Shown: positions 1-8,240 of the stretch, one piece after another
Layout of the letters: each line of letters opens with the position of its first letter
How positions within the stretch are numbered: the stretch's first letter is position 1
DNA from: an uncultured Chlorobiales bacterium
Lineage (GTDB): Bacteria; Bacteroidota; Chlorobiia; Chlorobiales; Chlorobiaceae
DNA length: 9,466 nucleotides
Direction of reading: 5' to 3'
NCBI GenBank assembly: GCA_903901395.1
Contig: CAIUQW010000242.1
Coordinates: 1 to 9,466 of the forward strand
The notes under the pieces: model-generated
Database searches by the model: none
What the model was told of the DNA's origin: nothing
The model's input: the letters and a program-made list of their open reading frames with translations, nothing else
Position numbers and translations under genes: made by a program

Positions 1-1
1 G

Positions 2-1534
2 AAGCTGATGAGTCTCAAGATCAAGGGGATCAGCTTCCAGCGCGAGCAGCATCGCTATTACCTGAACGTGGCCGCGCAGCTCATCGGCCTGACCGACCGC
101 GATAACAACGGAGTAAGCGGTCTTGAAAAGAGCTTCGAAAGCCAGCTTCGGGGACGCGATGGCGTGCGGATATTCCAGCGTTCGGCGACCGGCGAAATCT
201 ATCCCTCCCCCGATGCCGAGCAGGTGCTGCCGCTTGCGGGCAACGACGTGACGCTGACCATCGACGCCGATGTGCAGGGCATTCTCGAAGAGGAGATTTC
301 ACAGGCGGTTGCCGATTTCAAGGCGAGCAACGCCATGGGCATCGTGATGGATGTCCGGACGGGCGAGATCATCGCTATGGCCAACTATCCGACTTTCGAC
401 ATGAATCGCCGGAAAGGGATGACCGTCGATCAGATGCGCAACCGGGCGGTGACCGATATGTTCGAGCCGGGTTCGACCTTCAAGATCGTCATGGCCTCGG
501 CGGCCACCGAGGCGCTGGGCTGGAGGGCTGAGACGCCGGTGGACGGGCATGGCGGCACGATCACGCTTTACGGGCGATACATCCGGGATCACGAACCGCT
601 CGCAGCGCTGAACTTCCAGAAAGCGATCACCGAGTCGAGCAACGTTGTCGCGGCGACCACAGCCATGCGGGTCGGAGCGCAAACTTTTTACAACTACGCC
701 AGCGCTCTCGGTTTCGGGCAGAAAACCGGCGTTGGTCTCATCGGCGAATCGGGCGGATTGCTCAAGCCGGTCGCGCGATGGGGCAGTCTGACGCTGCCGT
801 GGATGGGCTATGGCTATCAGGTGATGGCGACGCCGCTTCAGGTGCTTCAGGCATATGCGACGCTTGCCAACGACGGCGCTCGCATGAGGCCGTTCGTCAT
901 CAAAACCGTGACCGATCATGAAGGCAAGAAAGTCATGGAGAACGCGCCGCTGAAGGTGGCGCAGGCGCTGAAGCCGGAGACGGCGCGGTACATGGCGAGG
1001 GAGTATTTCCGCGCAGTGGTGGAAAAGGGCACGGGCGCGGCAGCCGACATCGAGGGAATTCCGGTTGCGGGCAAGACCGGCACGGCGCAAAAGCTGCATA
1101 ACGGCAGCTATCAGGGGTGGGGTTACTACATGGCGTCGTTTGCCGGATTTTTCCCTTACGACAATCCTCAATATGCGGCGATTATCGTTGTCGATGAGCC
1201 GAAGACGGAGTATTATGCAGCAGCCGTAGCGGCTCCGGTGTTTTCGCGCGTCTGCGGCCGGGCGGTGGCCTGCTCGCTTGAAATGCAGAAACGTCTCAGC
1301 ATGAAAGCGCCTGAAAAAGAGGTGCTCGACCGCGTTTTGACGGTGATCATGCCGGAGCTGAGGGGACTGCGCCAGAGCGAGGCGGCCAAGCTGCTCGAAT
1401 GGTACGGCCTCGAGATGGAGCCTGCGGCGGACGGCGGCGGCTACGTGATAGGGCAGAGCGTCGCGCCCGGCGCGCAGGTAAAGAAAGCGACAAAGATCAG
1501 GGTGACTCTGGCAGGAAAAGTTCAGAACAAATGA
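2..1534 (+). CDS. ftsI: FtsI/PBP3-type class B penicillin-binding protein with C-terminal PASTA domain (5' end missing)
   Basis: Septal peptidoglycan D,D-transpeptidase that cross-links stem peptides in the periplasm and normally works with FtsW. The reading frame is open to the window edge (AAG CTG before the first ATG at 8), so the cytoplasmic tail, membrane anchor and start of the dimerisation domain are missing; 508 residues follow that ATG, which is not the true start. Counting from it, the end of the PBP dimerisation domain is at about 1-75 (NNGVSGLEKSFE at 33-44). The transpeptidase domain follows, with all three active-site motifs: SxxK as STFK (156-159, nucleophile S156), SxN as SSN (210-212) and KTGT (356-359). 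After about residue 445 comes one PASTA-like domain (MPELRGLRQSEAAKLLEWYG onward, to the C-terminus). PASTA-tailed class B PBPs are also called SpoVD/PBP2x-like in Firmicutes; the dcw context favours ftsI. The TGA stop overlaps the murE start. Confidence 0.93.
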   Translation, partial: KLMSLKIKGISFQREQHRYYLNVAAQLIGLTDRDNNGVSGLEKSFESQLRGRDGVRIFQRSATGEIYPSPDAEQVLPLAGNDVTLTIDADVQGILEEEISQAVADFKASNAMGIVMDVRTGEIIAMANYPTFDMNRRKGMTVDQMRNRAVTDMFEPGSTFKIVMASAATEALGWRAETPVDGHGGTITLYGRYIRDHEPLAALNFQKAITESSNVVAATTAMRVGAQTFYNYASALGFGQKTGVGLIGESGGLLKPVARWGSLTLPWMGYGYQVMATPLQVLQAYATLANDGARMRPFVIKTVTDHEGKKVMENAPLKVAQALKPETARYMAREYFRAVVEKGTGAAADIEGIPVAGKTGTAQKLHNGSYQGWGYYMASFAGFFPYDNPQYAAIIVVDEPKTEYYAAAVAAPVFSRVCGRAVACSLEMQKRLSMKAPEKEVLDRVLTVIMPELRGLRQSEAAKLLEWYGLEMEPAADGGGYVIGQSVAPGAQVKKATKIRVTLAGKVQNK

Positions 1535-3057
1535 TGGAAGAATCCGCGAAACAAGCGCCGATGGCACGGCTTGACGATTTGATCGCCGGACTCGGCTCGC
1601 TGATCGGGTATCGGCGCGAAGCCATTGCGCAAAGCGTCACCGGAGTGACCTGCGATTCGCGAGCGGTCGCACCGGGCTCGGTGTTCGTGGCGGTACGCGG
1701 CTTCAGCACCGACGGCCACCGCTATATCGATGCGGCGGTCAATGCGGGCGCGGCGGCGATTGTGTGCGAAGAGCTTCCGGCGGAGTGCAGCGATGCGGTC
1801 TGCTGGCTGCTCGTGCCGGACGCCCGCAAGGCGCTGGCGGAACTCGCGAAGGTGTTTTACGGCAATGCCTCCGAGCAGCTGATGATCATCGGCGTCACCG
1901 GCACGAACGGCAAGACCACCACGTCGCGGCTCATCACCTCGATGCTCAACGCCTCGGGCATTTCCGCCGGATACATCGGCACGGGGCTGTGCCGCATCGG
2001 CAGCCGCGACATTCCGCTCGAACGCACCACCCCCGAGTCGAACGGCCTGCACGCGCTGTTCCGGGAGATGGTCGATGCCGGATGCAGGGCGGCGGTGATG
2101 GAGGTCTCCTCCCACGCGCTCGTGCTTGATCGCGTGCACGGCCTGCGCTTCCGGGCAGCAGTTTTCACGAATCTCACACCGGAGCATCTCGATTTTCATC
2201 CGACGATGCAGGAGTACGCCGAAGCCAAGCGCCTGCTCTTCGACCGCCTCGACGATGAAGGCTTCGCCGTGGTCAACGCTGACGATCCGCAGGCGGAATT
2301 CATGATCGGTAATTTATCGCCGAATCGCATCTTCTGCTGCTCGACTGGCGGCGGTGCGTCATTCTGCGATTCCGCCCAGCGCTTCGTCGCCAGCATATCG
2401 GAGATGAGCGTCGAAGGATCGAAAGCCGAGGTCTCGTTCCGGGACCGGACGATGACGATGAACGTCCCATTGCCGGGGACCTATAACGTGATGAACATGC
2501 TCGAAGCGTTCGCGGTGGGCGTCGGTCTCGGCATCGATCCCGAAATCGCGCTGCGCGGGCTGACCAATGCCGACAGCGTGGCCGGGCGGATGGAGCGCAT
2601 CTGGAGCGCCGACCGCCGATGCTGCGCGATTGTCGATTACGCCCATACGCCCGATGCACTGTCGAAAGCGCTCGAAACCCTTCGCGCCGTTACACCCGAA
2701 GGCTCGAAGCTCGCGGTGGTGTTCGGCTGCGGCGGGAACCGCGACCGGCTGAAACGCCCCGAGATGGGCCGCATCGCCGCCGAACTTGCCGACCGGGTGA
2801 TCCTCACCTCCGACAATCCGAGAGACGAAGAGCCGGAAGCGATTCTCGACGAGGTCGAGGCGGGCATGGCGGGACGAGCGCATCTGCGCATCGCCGACCG
2901 CGCCGAGGCGATCCGGAAGGCTGTCGAGGGACTTGGCGAGGGGGACATTCTGCTGGTGGCGGGAAAAGGTCACGAGGAGTATCAGGAGATCAAAGGGGTG
3001 AAGCGGCACTTTTCAGACCGTGAGCGGCTGGAGGAGTGTTTCGCGCGATCGAAATGA
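1531..3057 (+). CDS. murE: UDP-N-acetylmuramoyl-L-alanyl-D-glutamate--2,6-diaminopimelate ligase MurE
   Basis: Cytoplasmic ATP-dependent ligase adding the third stem-peptide residue to UDP-MurNAc-L-Ala-D-Glu. The 508 residues match the family's usual length of about 490-510. The N-terminal UDP-binding domain (about 15-115) contains CDSRAVAPGSVFVAVRG (41-57). The central ATPase domain has the P-loop GVTGTNGKTTT (121-131), TTPES (166-170), MEVSSHAL (190-197) and NLTPEHLDFH (214-223); K233 in YAEAKRLLF fits the carbamylated Lys. The C-terminal domain has DYAHTPDAL (369-377), FGCGGNRDRLKRPEMG (398-413) and VAGKGHEEYQ (476-485). DNPR (428-431) is the signature of meso-diaminopimelate-adding MurE, so A2pm rather than Lys is inferred at position 3. 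The ATG at 1531 overlaps the ftsI stop as ATGA, with AGGAAAAG at 1513-1520 as a plausible ribosome site. The adjacent ATG at 1534 is an equally possible start, and the ATG at 1561 would also keep all the motifs. Confidence 0.96.
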   Translation: MMEESAKQAPMARLDDLIAGLGSLIGYRREAIAQSVTGVTCDSRAVAPGSVFVAVRGFSTDGHRYIDAAVNAGAAAIVCEELPAECSDAVCWLLVPDARKALAELAKVFYGNASEQLMIIGVTGTNGKTTTSRLITSMLNASGISAGYIGTGLCRIGSRDIPLERTTPESNGLHALFREMVDAGCRAAVMEVSSHALVLDRVHGLRFRAAVFTNLTPEHLDFHPTMQEYAEAKRLLFDRLDDEGFAVVNADDPQAEFMIGNLSPNRIFCCSTGGGASFCDSAQRFVASISEMSVEGSKAEVSFRDRTMTMNVPLPGTYNVMNMLEAFAVGVGLGIDPEIALRGLTNADSVAGRMERIWSADRRCCAIVDYAHTPDALSKALETLRAVTPEGSKLAVVFGCGGNRDRLKRPEMGRIAAELADRVILTSDNPRDEEPEAILDEVEAGMAGRAHLRIADRAEAIRKAVEGLGEGDILLVAGKGHEEYQEIKGVKRHFSDRERLEECFARSK

Positions 3058-3069
3058 GTAACGGAAGTC

Positions 3070-3074
3070 AGGAG
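3070..3074 (+). promoter_or_regulatory. Ribosome binding site of murF
   Basis: AGGAG lies 5 bases before the ATG at 3080, inside the 22-base gap after murE. It fixes the murF start and shows that this gene has its own initiation signal rather than depending only on coupling to murE. Confidence 0.8.
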
Positions 3075-3079
3075 TAAAG

Positions 3080-4501
3080 ATGAAAGGAGCGCTGATCTTC
3101 AGCGATTTCAGTAAGGCGGGAACCATTGTGGCCCGCGATGTGGATGAGAGCTACCGGCTCGACGATCCGGTGGTGGTGATCGATTCGCGCAAGGCGGTCG
3201 AAGGCGCGGTCTTTGTCGCGCTGCCGGGCGAGCGTACGGATGGGCACCGCTTCGTCAGTGACGTTTTCGCCGCTGGAGCCGCGTGGGCCGTGGTGTCGCG
3301 GCAGTGGTTCGCCGAGAAAGGCGCTGAGTTCGGCGGCCCCGGCCACCGATTCCTCGTCTGCGACGATCCTGTCGCGGCCTTCCAGCTGCTCGCCAACTCA
3401 TACCGCGAACGCTTCGACATTCCGGTGATCGGCATCGGCGGCAGCAACGGCAAGACCACCACCAAGGAGATGGTCGCCGCCGTGCTCTCGACCGGCTTTC
3501 GCGTGCTCGTGACGCAGGGCAACTACAATAACCACCTCGGCGTGCCCTTGACGCTCTTGCAGATGCGCCGCGACACTGAAGTGGCGGTGATCGAGATGGG
3601 GATCAACCATCCCGGCGAGATGGAGTTTCTCTGCTCGATAGCCCGCCCGACGCACGGCCTGTTGACCAACATCGGCCACGAGCATCTCGAATTTTTCGGC
3701 TCCCTCGACGGCGTCGCCGATGCCGAAGCGGAGCTGTTCCGCTACCTCGAAGCGCACGGCGGCACGGTGTTCGTCAACGAGGACGACCATCGCCTCGCCG
3801 CCGCCGGAGCGTCACTCTCCCGCAAGATCGGCTACGGAATGAATCCGGGCGAAGGTCGCGCCTGGTGGGCCGAGGAGATTGGCGCGGATCGCGTGGGCCG
3901 TGTTTCCTTCACGCTCGCATCGGCGAGCTGCCGCCAGCCGGTGGCGATGAACTTTGTCGGACGGCACAACGTCATCAACGCCGTGGCCGCCTCGGCGGTT
4001 GGCGCTCACTTCGGCCTCGATCCGTCACAAATTTCCGCGGGTCTTGCCGCGCTCCAGCCTGCAAAGGGGTGGAAGCGCATGGAGCTGTACGACGATGGCG
4101 ACATCGTCGTGCTCAACGACACCTACAACGCCAATCCCGACTCGATGCGGCTCGCGCTCGACACGCTCGCCGCCATCGAATGCCGGGGCCGCCGGATCGC
4201 CGTGCTTGGCGACATGCTCGAACTCGGCGACAATTCATCCATTGAACATGAGGCGATGGGCAATTATATTCGCCAGCTGCCGGTCGATGCGTGCCTGACC
4301 TACGGCGAGGCGGCGAAGCTCATCGGCGAAAAAGCTGGCGAGCGCTGCCTCGCTCACTTCGGGACGATGGACGAACTTCGTCAATTCCTGTCGAACTATG
4401 TCCAGCCGGGCGACGCAGTGCTTTTCAAGGGATCGCGTGGCATGAGGCTTGAACTGGCGGCGGACGATCTTATCAAACAGAAACAAACGCATACGATCTG
4501 A
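3080..4501 (+). CDS. murF: UDP-N-acetylmuramoyl-tripeptide--D-alanyl-D-alanine ligase MurF
   Basis: Cytoplasmic ATP-dependent ligase joining D-Ala-D-Ala to the UDP-MurNAc-tripeptide, the last soluble precursor step. At 473 residues it is of normal family length. The N-terminal UDP-binding domain contains [25 protein letters not shown] (34-58, split here only by description). The P-loop is [13 protein letters not shown] (118-130), followed by [16 protein letters not shown] (147-162), the MurF hallmark [11 protein letters not shown] (171-181) and [13 protein letters not shown] (196-208). The C-terminal part has GRHNVINA (294-301), [11 protein letters not shown] (346-356) and LGDMLELGD (376-384). 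An oddity: the segment [10 protein letters not shown] (211-220) has Glu216 where other MurF proteins typically have Lys in GVAxAKxElF, the residue reported to be carbamylated in Mur ligases. The start at 3080 is supported by AGGAG 5 bases upstream. Its TGA lies 7 bases before mraY. Confidence 0.96.
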   Translation: MKGALIFSDFSKAGTIVARDVDESYRLDDPVVVIDSRKAVEGAVFVALPGERTDGHRFVSDVFAAGAAWAVVSRQWFAEKGAEFGGPGHRFLVCDDPVAAFQLLANSYRERFDIPVIGIGGSNGKTTTKEMVAAVLSTGFRVLVTQGNYNNHLGVPLTLLQMRRDTEVAVIEMGINHPGEMEFLCSIARPTHGLLTNIGHEHLEFFGSLDGVADAEAELFRYLEAHGGTVFVNEDDHRLAAAGASLSRKIGYGMNPGEGRAWWAEEIGADRVGRVSFTLASASCRQPVAMNFVGRHNVINAVAASAVGAHFGLDPSQISAGLAALQPAKGWKRMELYDDGDIVVLNDTYNANPDSMRLALDTLAAIECRGRRIAVLGDMLELGDNSSIEHEAMGNYIRQLPVDACLTYGEAAKLIGEKAGERCLAHFGTMDELRQFLSNYVQPGDAVLFKGSRGMRLELAADDLIKQKQTHTI

Positions 4502-4508
4502 ACCGAAG

Positions 4509-5615
4509 ATGCTCTATTACATACTCCGATATATCAACGAACTCTACGCTGTCCCCGGACTGCGCGTCATCGAATACCTCACCTTCAGGGCGAGCGCGGC
4601 GGCCATCACGGCCCTGCTCATCATCCTTTTTGCCGGACCGGGATTTATCCGGTTCCTGAAATCGAAGTTCGTCGAGCCGATCAAGATGGAAGCGCCGCCA
4701 GAGCATCGCAAGAAGAAAGATGTGCCCACGATGGGCGGCCTGATGATCATTTTTGCTATCGAAATTTCGGCGTTCCTTTGGGCGAAAATCGACGATCCGC
4801 ACGTCTGGCTGATCATGCTTGCCGTCTTCTGGATGGGACTGATCGGCTTCATCGATGACTACCAGAAGGTGGTGCTGAAAGTCAAGGGCGGCCTCGCCGG
4901 TCACTACAAACTGATCGGGCAGGTGATTCTCGGCCTTGTCATCGGCTTCTACACCTGGCAGGATCCGGCCTTTTCGGTGCTGCTCTCCAAGACCACCGTG
5001 CCCTTCTTCAAGAAGCTCTCGGTCGATTACGGTATATTCTATATTCCTGTGGTGATTTTCATCATCACGGCGGTCTCGAACGCGGTGAACCTGACCGACG
5101 GCCTCGACGGACTTGCCGCCGGAAACGCGGCCATCGTCACCTTCGCCCTCGGCGGCTTCGGCTACCTTTGCGGCAACGCGGTTTACGCCGGGTATCTCAG
5201 CATCCCCTTCATCTCCGGCGCGGGCGAAGTGGCCGTGGTGAGCATGGCTATAGTCATGGCGTGCGTGGGATTTCTGTGGTTCAATTCGAGTCCCGCCGAG
5301 GTGTTCATGGGCGACACCGGCTCGCTTTCGCTCGGCAGCGCCATCGCGGTGATCGCGCTCATGCTCAAGCAGGAGCTGCTTTTACCGATACTCGCCGGCG
5401 TCTTTTTCGTCGAGACCCTCTCGGTCTCCTTGCAGGTCGCCTGGTTCAAGATTTCAAAGAAGATTTACGGCGAAGGGCGGCGTATTTTTCTCATGGCCCC
5501 GCTGCATCACCATTTTCAGTTGAAAGGATGGGCGGAACAGAAGATCGTCATCCGCTTCTGGATCGTCTCGATTCTGCTTTTTCTGACAAGTCTCATGACC
5601 CTGAAACTGCGATAA
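4509..5615 (+). CDS. mraY: Phospho-N-acetylmuramoyl-pentapeptide-transferase MraY (lipid I synthase)
   Basis: Integral membrane enzyme that transfers phospho-MurNAc-pentapeptide from UDP to undecaprenyl phosphate, making lipid I on the cytoplasmic face. The 368 residues and about ten hydrophobic segments (first at about 24-45, last at about 345-365) fit the family. Motifs in order: [11 protein letters not shown] (67-77), the Mg-binding aspartates in GFIDDYQK (113-120, D116/D117), [13 protein letters not shown] (191-203), [19 protein letters not shown] (258-276, including D269), and [12 protein letters not shown] (330-341) with the HHH loop. The ATG at 4509 is chosen because the protein then begins [13 protein letters not shown] as in green sulfur bacterial MraY; the frame stays open upstream to a TTG at 4449, but that lies inside murF. 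The ribosome site is weak (GAAG directly against the ATG), so translation probably depends on coupling to murF, 7 bases upstream. Confidence 0.96.
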   Translation: MLYYILRYINELYAVPGLRVIEYLTFRASAAAITALLIILFAGPGFIRFLKSKFVEPIKMEAPPEHRKKKDVPTMGGLMIIFAIEISAFLWAKIDDPHVWLIMLAVFWMGLIGFIDDYQKVVLKVKGGLAGHYKLIGQVILGLVIGFYTWQDPAFSVLLSKTTVPFFKKLSVDYGIFYIPVVIFIITAVSNAVNLTDGLDGLAAGNAAIVTFALGGFGYLCGNAVYAGYLSIPFISGAGEVAVVSMAIVMACVGFLWFNSSPAEVFMGDTGSLSLGSAIAVIALMLKQELLLPILAGVFFVETLSVSLQVAWFKISKKIYGEGRRIFLMAPLHHHFQLKGWAEQKIVIRFWIVSILLFLTSLMTLKLR

Positions 5616-5616
5616 C

Positions 5617-7014
5617 GTGAAACCGGAAGCGCTGAAAAACATGGCGGTGTCGGTAGTCGGCACCGGAAAAAGCGGAATCGCCGCCGCCGAACTGCTCGTC
5701 AAGGCGGGTGCGAAGCCCTTCGTGAGCGAATCGGGCGTGGTCGCCGTCGAGGCTGCCGAGACGTTGCGCCAGCTCGGCGTGCCGTTCGAAGAGGGGGGCC
5801 ACTCGGAGCGGGTGTTCGACGCGGAGCTGTGCATCGTCAGCCCCGGCATTCCGCAGCGCGTGCCGGTTATTCGCGAAATGCACGAGCGCGGCATTCCCGT
5901 GGTGAGCGAGATCGAGCTGGCAAGCTGGATCTGCCCCGCGCGGGTCATCGGCATCACCGGCACGGACGGCAAGACCACCACGGCTACGCTCATCCACAAG
6001 ATTTGCGAGGCGGAGGGCGAGCGTCAGAATTACCGCGCCTTCAGCGTTGGAAACATCGGCATTCCTTTCTCGTCGAAAGTGCTTGAAATGTCACCAAAAG
6101 ACATCGCCGTGCTCGAACTGAGCAGCTATCAGCTTGAAGGGTGTTTCTCGTTCCGGCCAAATATCGTCGTACTGACCAACATCACCCCCGACCACATGGA
6201 TCGCTACGGCGGCGACATCCACGCCTACGCCGCCGCGAAGTATCGCATCCACGCACAGCAGGGCGAGGGCGACACGCTGATCTACAATCATGACGATCCG
6301 ATGCTTCGCGCTCACTTCGACCAAGAGGAGCCGTGGCCCTTCCGGGTGGTGCGCGTCGGTTTGCGGGCCGGGACGCTCGACGCTACGCCGGGAGATTTCG
6401 TGTCGGTCGATGGCGGAGAGATCGTCGTCCGCGCCTCCGGCTCGACTGAAACGCTGATGCGCGTCGATGAGATCATGAAGCCGGGATTCCGGGGCGACCA
6501 CAATCTCTACAACGTGCTCTCGTCGGTCGCGGCGGCATCCGCTGCAGGCGTGTCGCCGGAGACGATGCGGCGCGTGCTCGCGGAGTTTGGCGGCGTCGAG
6601 CACCGGCAGGAGTTCGCGGGCCGGGCGAGGGGCCTCGACTGGATCAACGACTCGAAAGCCACCAACGTCAACGCTCTCCGCCAGGCGCTTCAGGCCGTGC
6701 CCGCGGGCATGGTGCTTATCGCCGGGGGGCGCGACAAGGGCAACGACTACAGCGTCATCGCTGAAATCGTGCGCGAGAAGGTCGCCTGCATCGTTGCGAT
6801 TGGCGAGTCGCGCCAGAAGATCGCCGACGATTTTCGCGGCATCGTCACCGTCCTTCCCGCCGCGTCGCTCGCCGAAGCGGTCGATCTCGCCAGCCGGAAC
6901 GCCCGGCCCGACGGCAGCGTGCTCTTTTCGCCCGCCTGTTCGAGCTTCGACATGTTCCGCGACTTCGAGGATCGCGGGCGGCAGTTCAAGCAACTCGTGC
7001 GGGAGCTGACATGA
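5617..7014 (+). CDS. murD: UDP-N-acetylmuramoyl-L-alanine--D-glutamate ligase MurD
   Basis: Cytoplasmic ATP-dependent ligase adding D-Glu to UDP-MurNAc-L-Ala. It has 465 residues from the GTG start, a typical MurD length. The N-terminal Rossmann-like domain starts VSVVGTGKSGIAAAELL (11-27), followed by SPGIP (75-79) and the P-loop GITGTDGKTTT (112-122). The central domain has GNIGIPF (145-151), LELSSYQLE (166-174) and TNITPDHMDRYGG (187-199); K208 in AYAAAKYRIH fits the carbamylated Lys. The C-terminal domain has GDHNLYNVLSSVAAA (293-307), VEHRQEF (327-333), NDSKATN (344-350), GGRDKG (370-375) and LFSPACSSFDMFRDFEDRG (436-454). The GTG at 5617 is preferred over the ATG at 5641 because about eight residues usually precede the VSVVG strand. 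Neither start has a strong ribosome site; the single base between the mraY stop and this GTG suggests re-initiation by ribosomes finishing mraY. It ends in an ATGA overlap with ftsW. Confidence 0.95.
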   Translation: MKPEALKNMAVSVVGTGKSGIAAAELLVKAGAKPFVSESGVVAVEAAETLRQLGVPFEEGGHSERVFDAELCIVSPGIPQRVPVIREMHERGIPVVSEIELASWICPARVIGITGTDGKTTTATLIHKICEAEGERQNYRAFSVGNIGIPFSSKVLEMSPKDIAVLELSSYQLEGCFSFRPNIVVLTNITPDHMDRYGGDIHAYAAAKYRIHAQQGEGDTLIYNHDDPMLRAHFDQEEPWPFRVVRVGLRAGTLDATPGDFVSVDGGEIVVRASGSTETLMRVDEIMKPGFRGDHNLYNVLSSVAAASAAGVSPETMRRVLAEFGGVEHRQEFAGRARGLDWINDSKATNVNALRQALQAVPAGMVLIAGGRDKGNDYSVIAEIVREKVACIVAIGESRQKIADDFRGIVTVLPAASLAEAVDLASRNARPDGSVLFSPACSSFDMFRDFEDRGRQFKQLVRELT

Positions 7015-8240
7015 AGCTGAACGACTTGAAGCTCAATCTCGATCTGGCGCTCGGCGACCCGTCCGCCGAATCGACGGCGCTGCTTCCGGCGCTGCCCGGA
7101 CGCGGCGATATGATCGCGGGCAAGCTGCTTTTCCTGATCGTCGCGCTGCTCATGTGCATCGGCGTGGTCGTGGTTTACAGCAGCGGCGCGGGGTGGGCGG
7201 AGCAGAAATTCTCCGATCCGCAGTACTTTCTCTGGCGTCAGCTCACCTTCGCCGCCACCGGGATGGCGGTGATCTTCGGGGTGGGCATGGTCGATTACCA
7301 CTTTTTCAGGAAGATCAGCAAGTTGTTTCTCTTTGTCAGCATCGGCCTTCTCGCCCTGCTGCTGCTGCTCAAGATGGCGCATGTGTATCACGGTGCGGCC
7401 CGCTGGATCGGCTTCGGGCCGCTGAAGTTTCAGGCGTCTGACCTGGCCAAGTACGCCATCATCTTTCACTTCTCCCGTCTGCTCGCTGAAAAGAAAGAGT
7501 ATATCCGGGATTTGCATGATGGCTACTATCCGATGCTGGTGCTCCTGATGATCGTGGTGGCGCTGGTGGCGCTCGAGCCGAACTTCAGCACGGCGTCGCT
7601 CATCGGGGTTATCGGCTTCATGCTGATGTTCATCGGCGGCGTCCGCTTAAAGCATCTCCTGATGACCGCATTGCCGCTGATTCCGATTGCCGGAGTCTTC
7701 GCTATCGCCGCGCCGTATCGCGTTGCCCGCCTGATGGCATACGGCGGCGGCGAGCACCAGTTGAGCTACCAGGTGCGTCAGGCGCTGCTCGGCCTCGGCA
7801 ACGGCGGGCTTTTCGGCCTCGGCCTCGGGGCGAGCAAGCAGCGCGATCTCTACCTGCCGCTCTCGTACAACGACTTTGTTTTCGTCATCGTCGGCGAGGA
7901 GTATGGCTTCATCGGCGCGATGGTGATTCTGCTGCTTTTCGCCGGCCTGTTCGCCTGCGGCGTCATCATCGCCAAGCACGCTCCCGACCTTTTCGGGCGA
8001 TACCTGGCCATCGGCGTCACCTTCGCCATCGTCTTCTTCGCCTTCATCAATATCGCCGTGGCAAGCCACCTCATGCCGACGACCGGCGTGGCGCTGCCCT
8101 TCATCAGCTACGGCGGCACGGCCTTGCTCTTCAACTCGCTCGGCATCGGGATTCTGGTCAGCATTTCACGCTACCGGAAAAAAGTTGAAACCATCGAGCG
8201 GGCGCATGCACTGCTCGAATCGAAAGGAGGCGCATCATGA
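7011..8240 (+). CDS. ftsW: FtsW, SEDS-family septal peptidoglycan glycosyltransferase
   Basis: Multi-pass membrane protein of the SEDS family that polymerises lipid II at the septum together with its class B PBP, here the upstream ftsI product. It has 409 residues, a cytoplasmic tail of about 34, then about ten hydrophobic segments (first at about 35-56, last at about 361-386). Family motifs: GAARWIGFGPLKFQASDLAK (128-147), EPNFSTA (189-195), YRVARLMAY (236-244), LPLSYNDFVFVIVGEEYGF (282-300) and PTTGVALPFISYGGTALL (356-373). D288 in the NDF triplet matches the Asp proposed as catalytic in SEDS proteins. Position 191 is Asn where E. coli FtsW has Asp (QPD), probably a lineage variant. RodA is the main alternative, but the position between murD and murG favours FtsW. 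The ATG at 7011 has GGGAG 5 bases upstream (7001-7005) and overlaps the murD stop; the ATG at 7110 would remove the whole tail and lacks a ribosome site. Confidence 0.94.
   Translation: MKLNDLKLNLDLALGDPSAESTALLPALPGRGDMIAGKLLFLIVALLMCIGVVVVYSSGAGWAEQKFSDPQYFLWRQLTFAATGMAVIFGVGMVDYHFFRKISKLFLFVSIGLLALLLLLKMAHVYHGAARWIGFGPLKFQASDLAKYAIIFHFSRLLAEKKEYIRDLHDGYYPMLVLLMIVVALVALEPNFSTASLIGVIGFMLMFIGGVRLKHLLMTALPLIPIAGVFAIAAPYRVARLMAYGGGEHQLSYQVRQALLGLGNGGLFGLGLGASKQRDLYLPLSYNDFVFVIVGEEYGFIGAMVILLLFAGLFACGVIIAKHAPDLFGRYLAIGVTFAIVFFAFINIAVASHLMPTTGVALPFISYGGTALLFNSLGIGILVSISRYRKKVETIERAHALLESKGGAS
8223..8230 (+). promoter_or_regulatory. Strong ribosome binding site of murG, inside ftsW
   Basis: AAAGGAGG, a full Shine-Dalgarno match, lies 6 bases before the murG ATG at 8237. 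It is the strongest ribosome site in the window and sits within the last codons of ftsW, so it confirms the overlapping start. Confidence 0.85.

Noticed and set aside
1399..1530. Upstream extension of murE to the ATG at 1399
   Set aside because: The extra 44 residues would be read from codons of the ftsI PASTA domain in another frame, and MurE proteins start close to the ATG at 1531.
299..1567. Long antisense open frame (422 codons) opposite ftsI
   Set aside because: It lies opposite a motif-complete gene, is rich in Arg and His as expected from the complement of GC-rich codons, has no recognisable domain, and runs against the whole operon.
4449..4508. Upstream extension of mraY to a TTG at 4449
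   Set aside because: The extension lies within murF, is highly basic and lacks resemblance to MraY; the ATG at 4509 gives the standard N-terminus.
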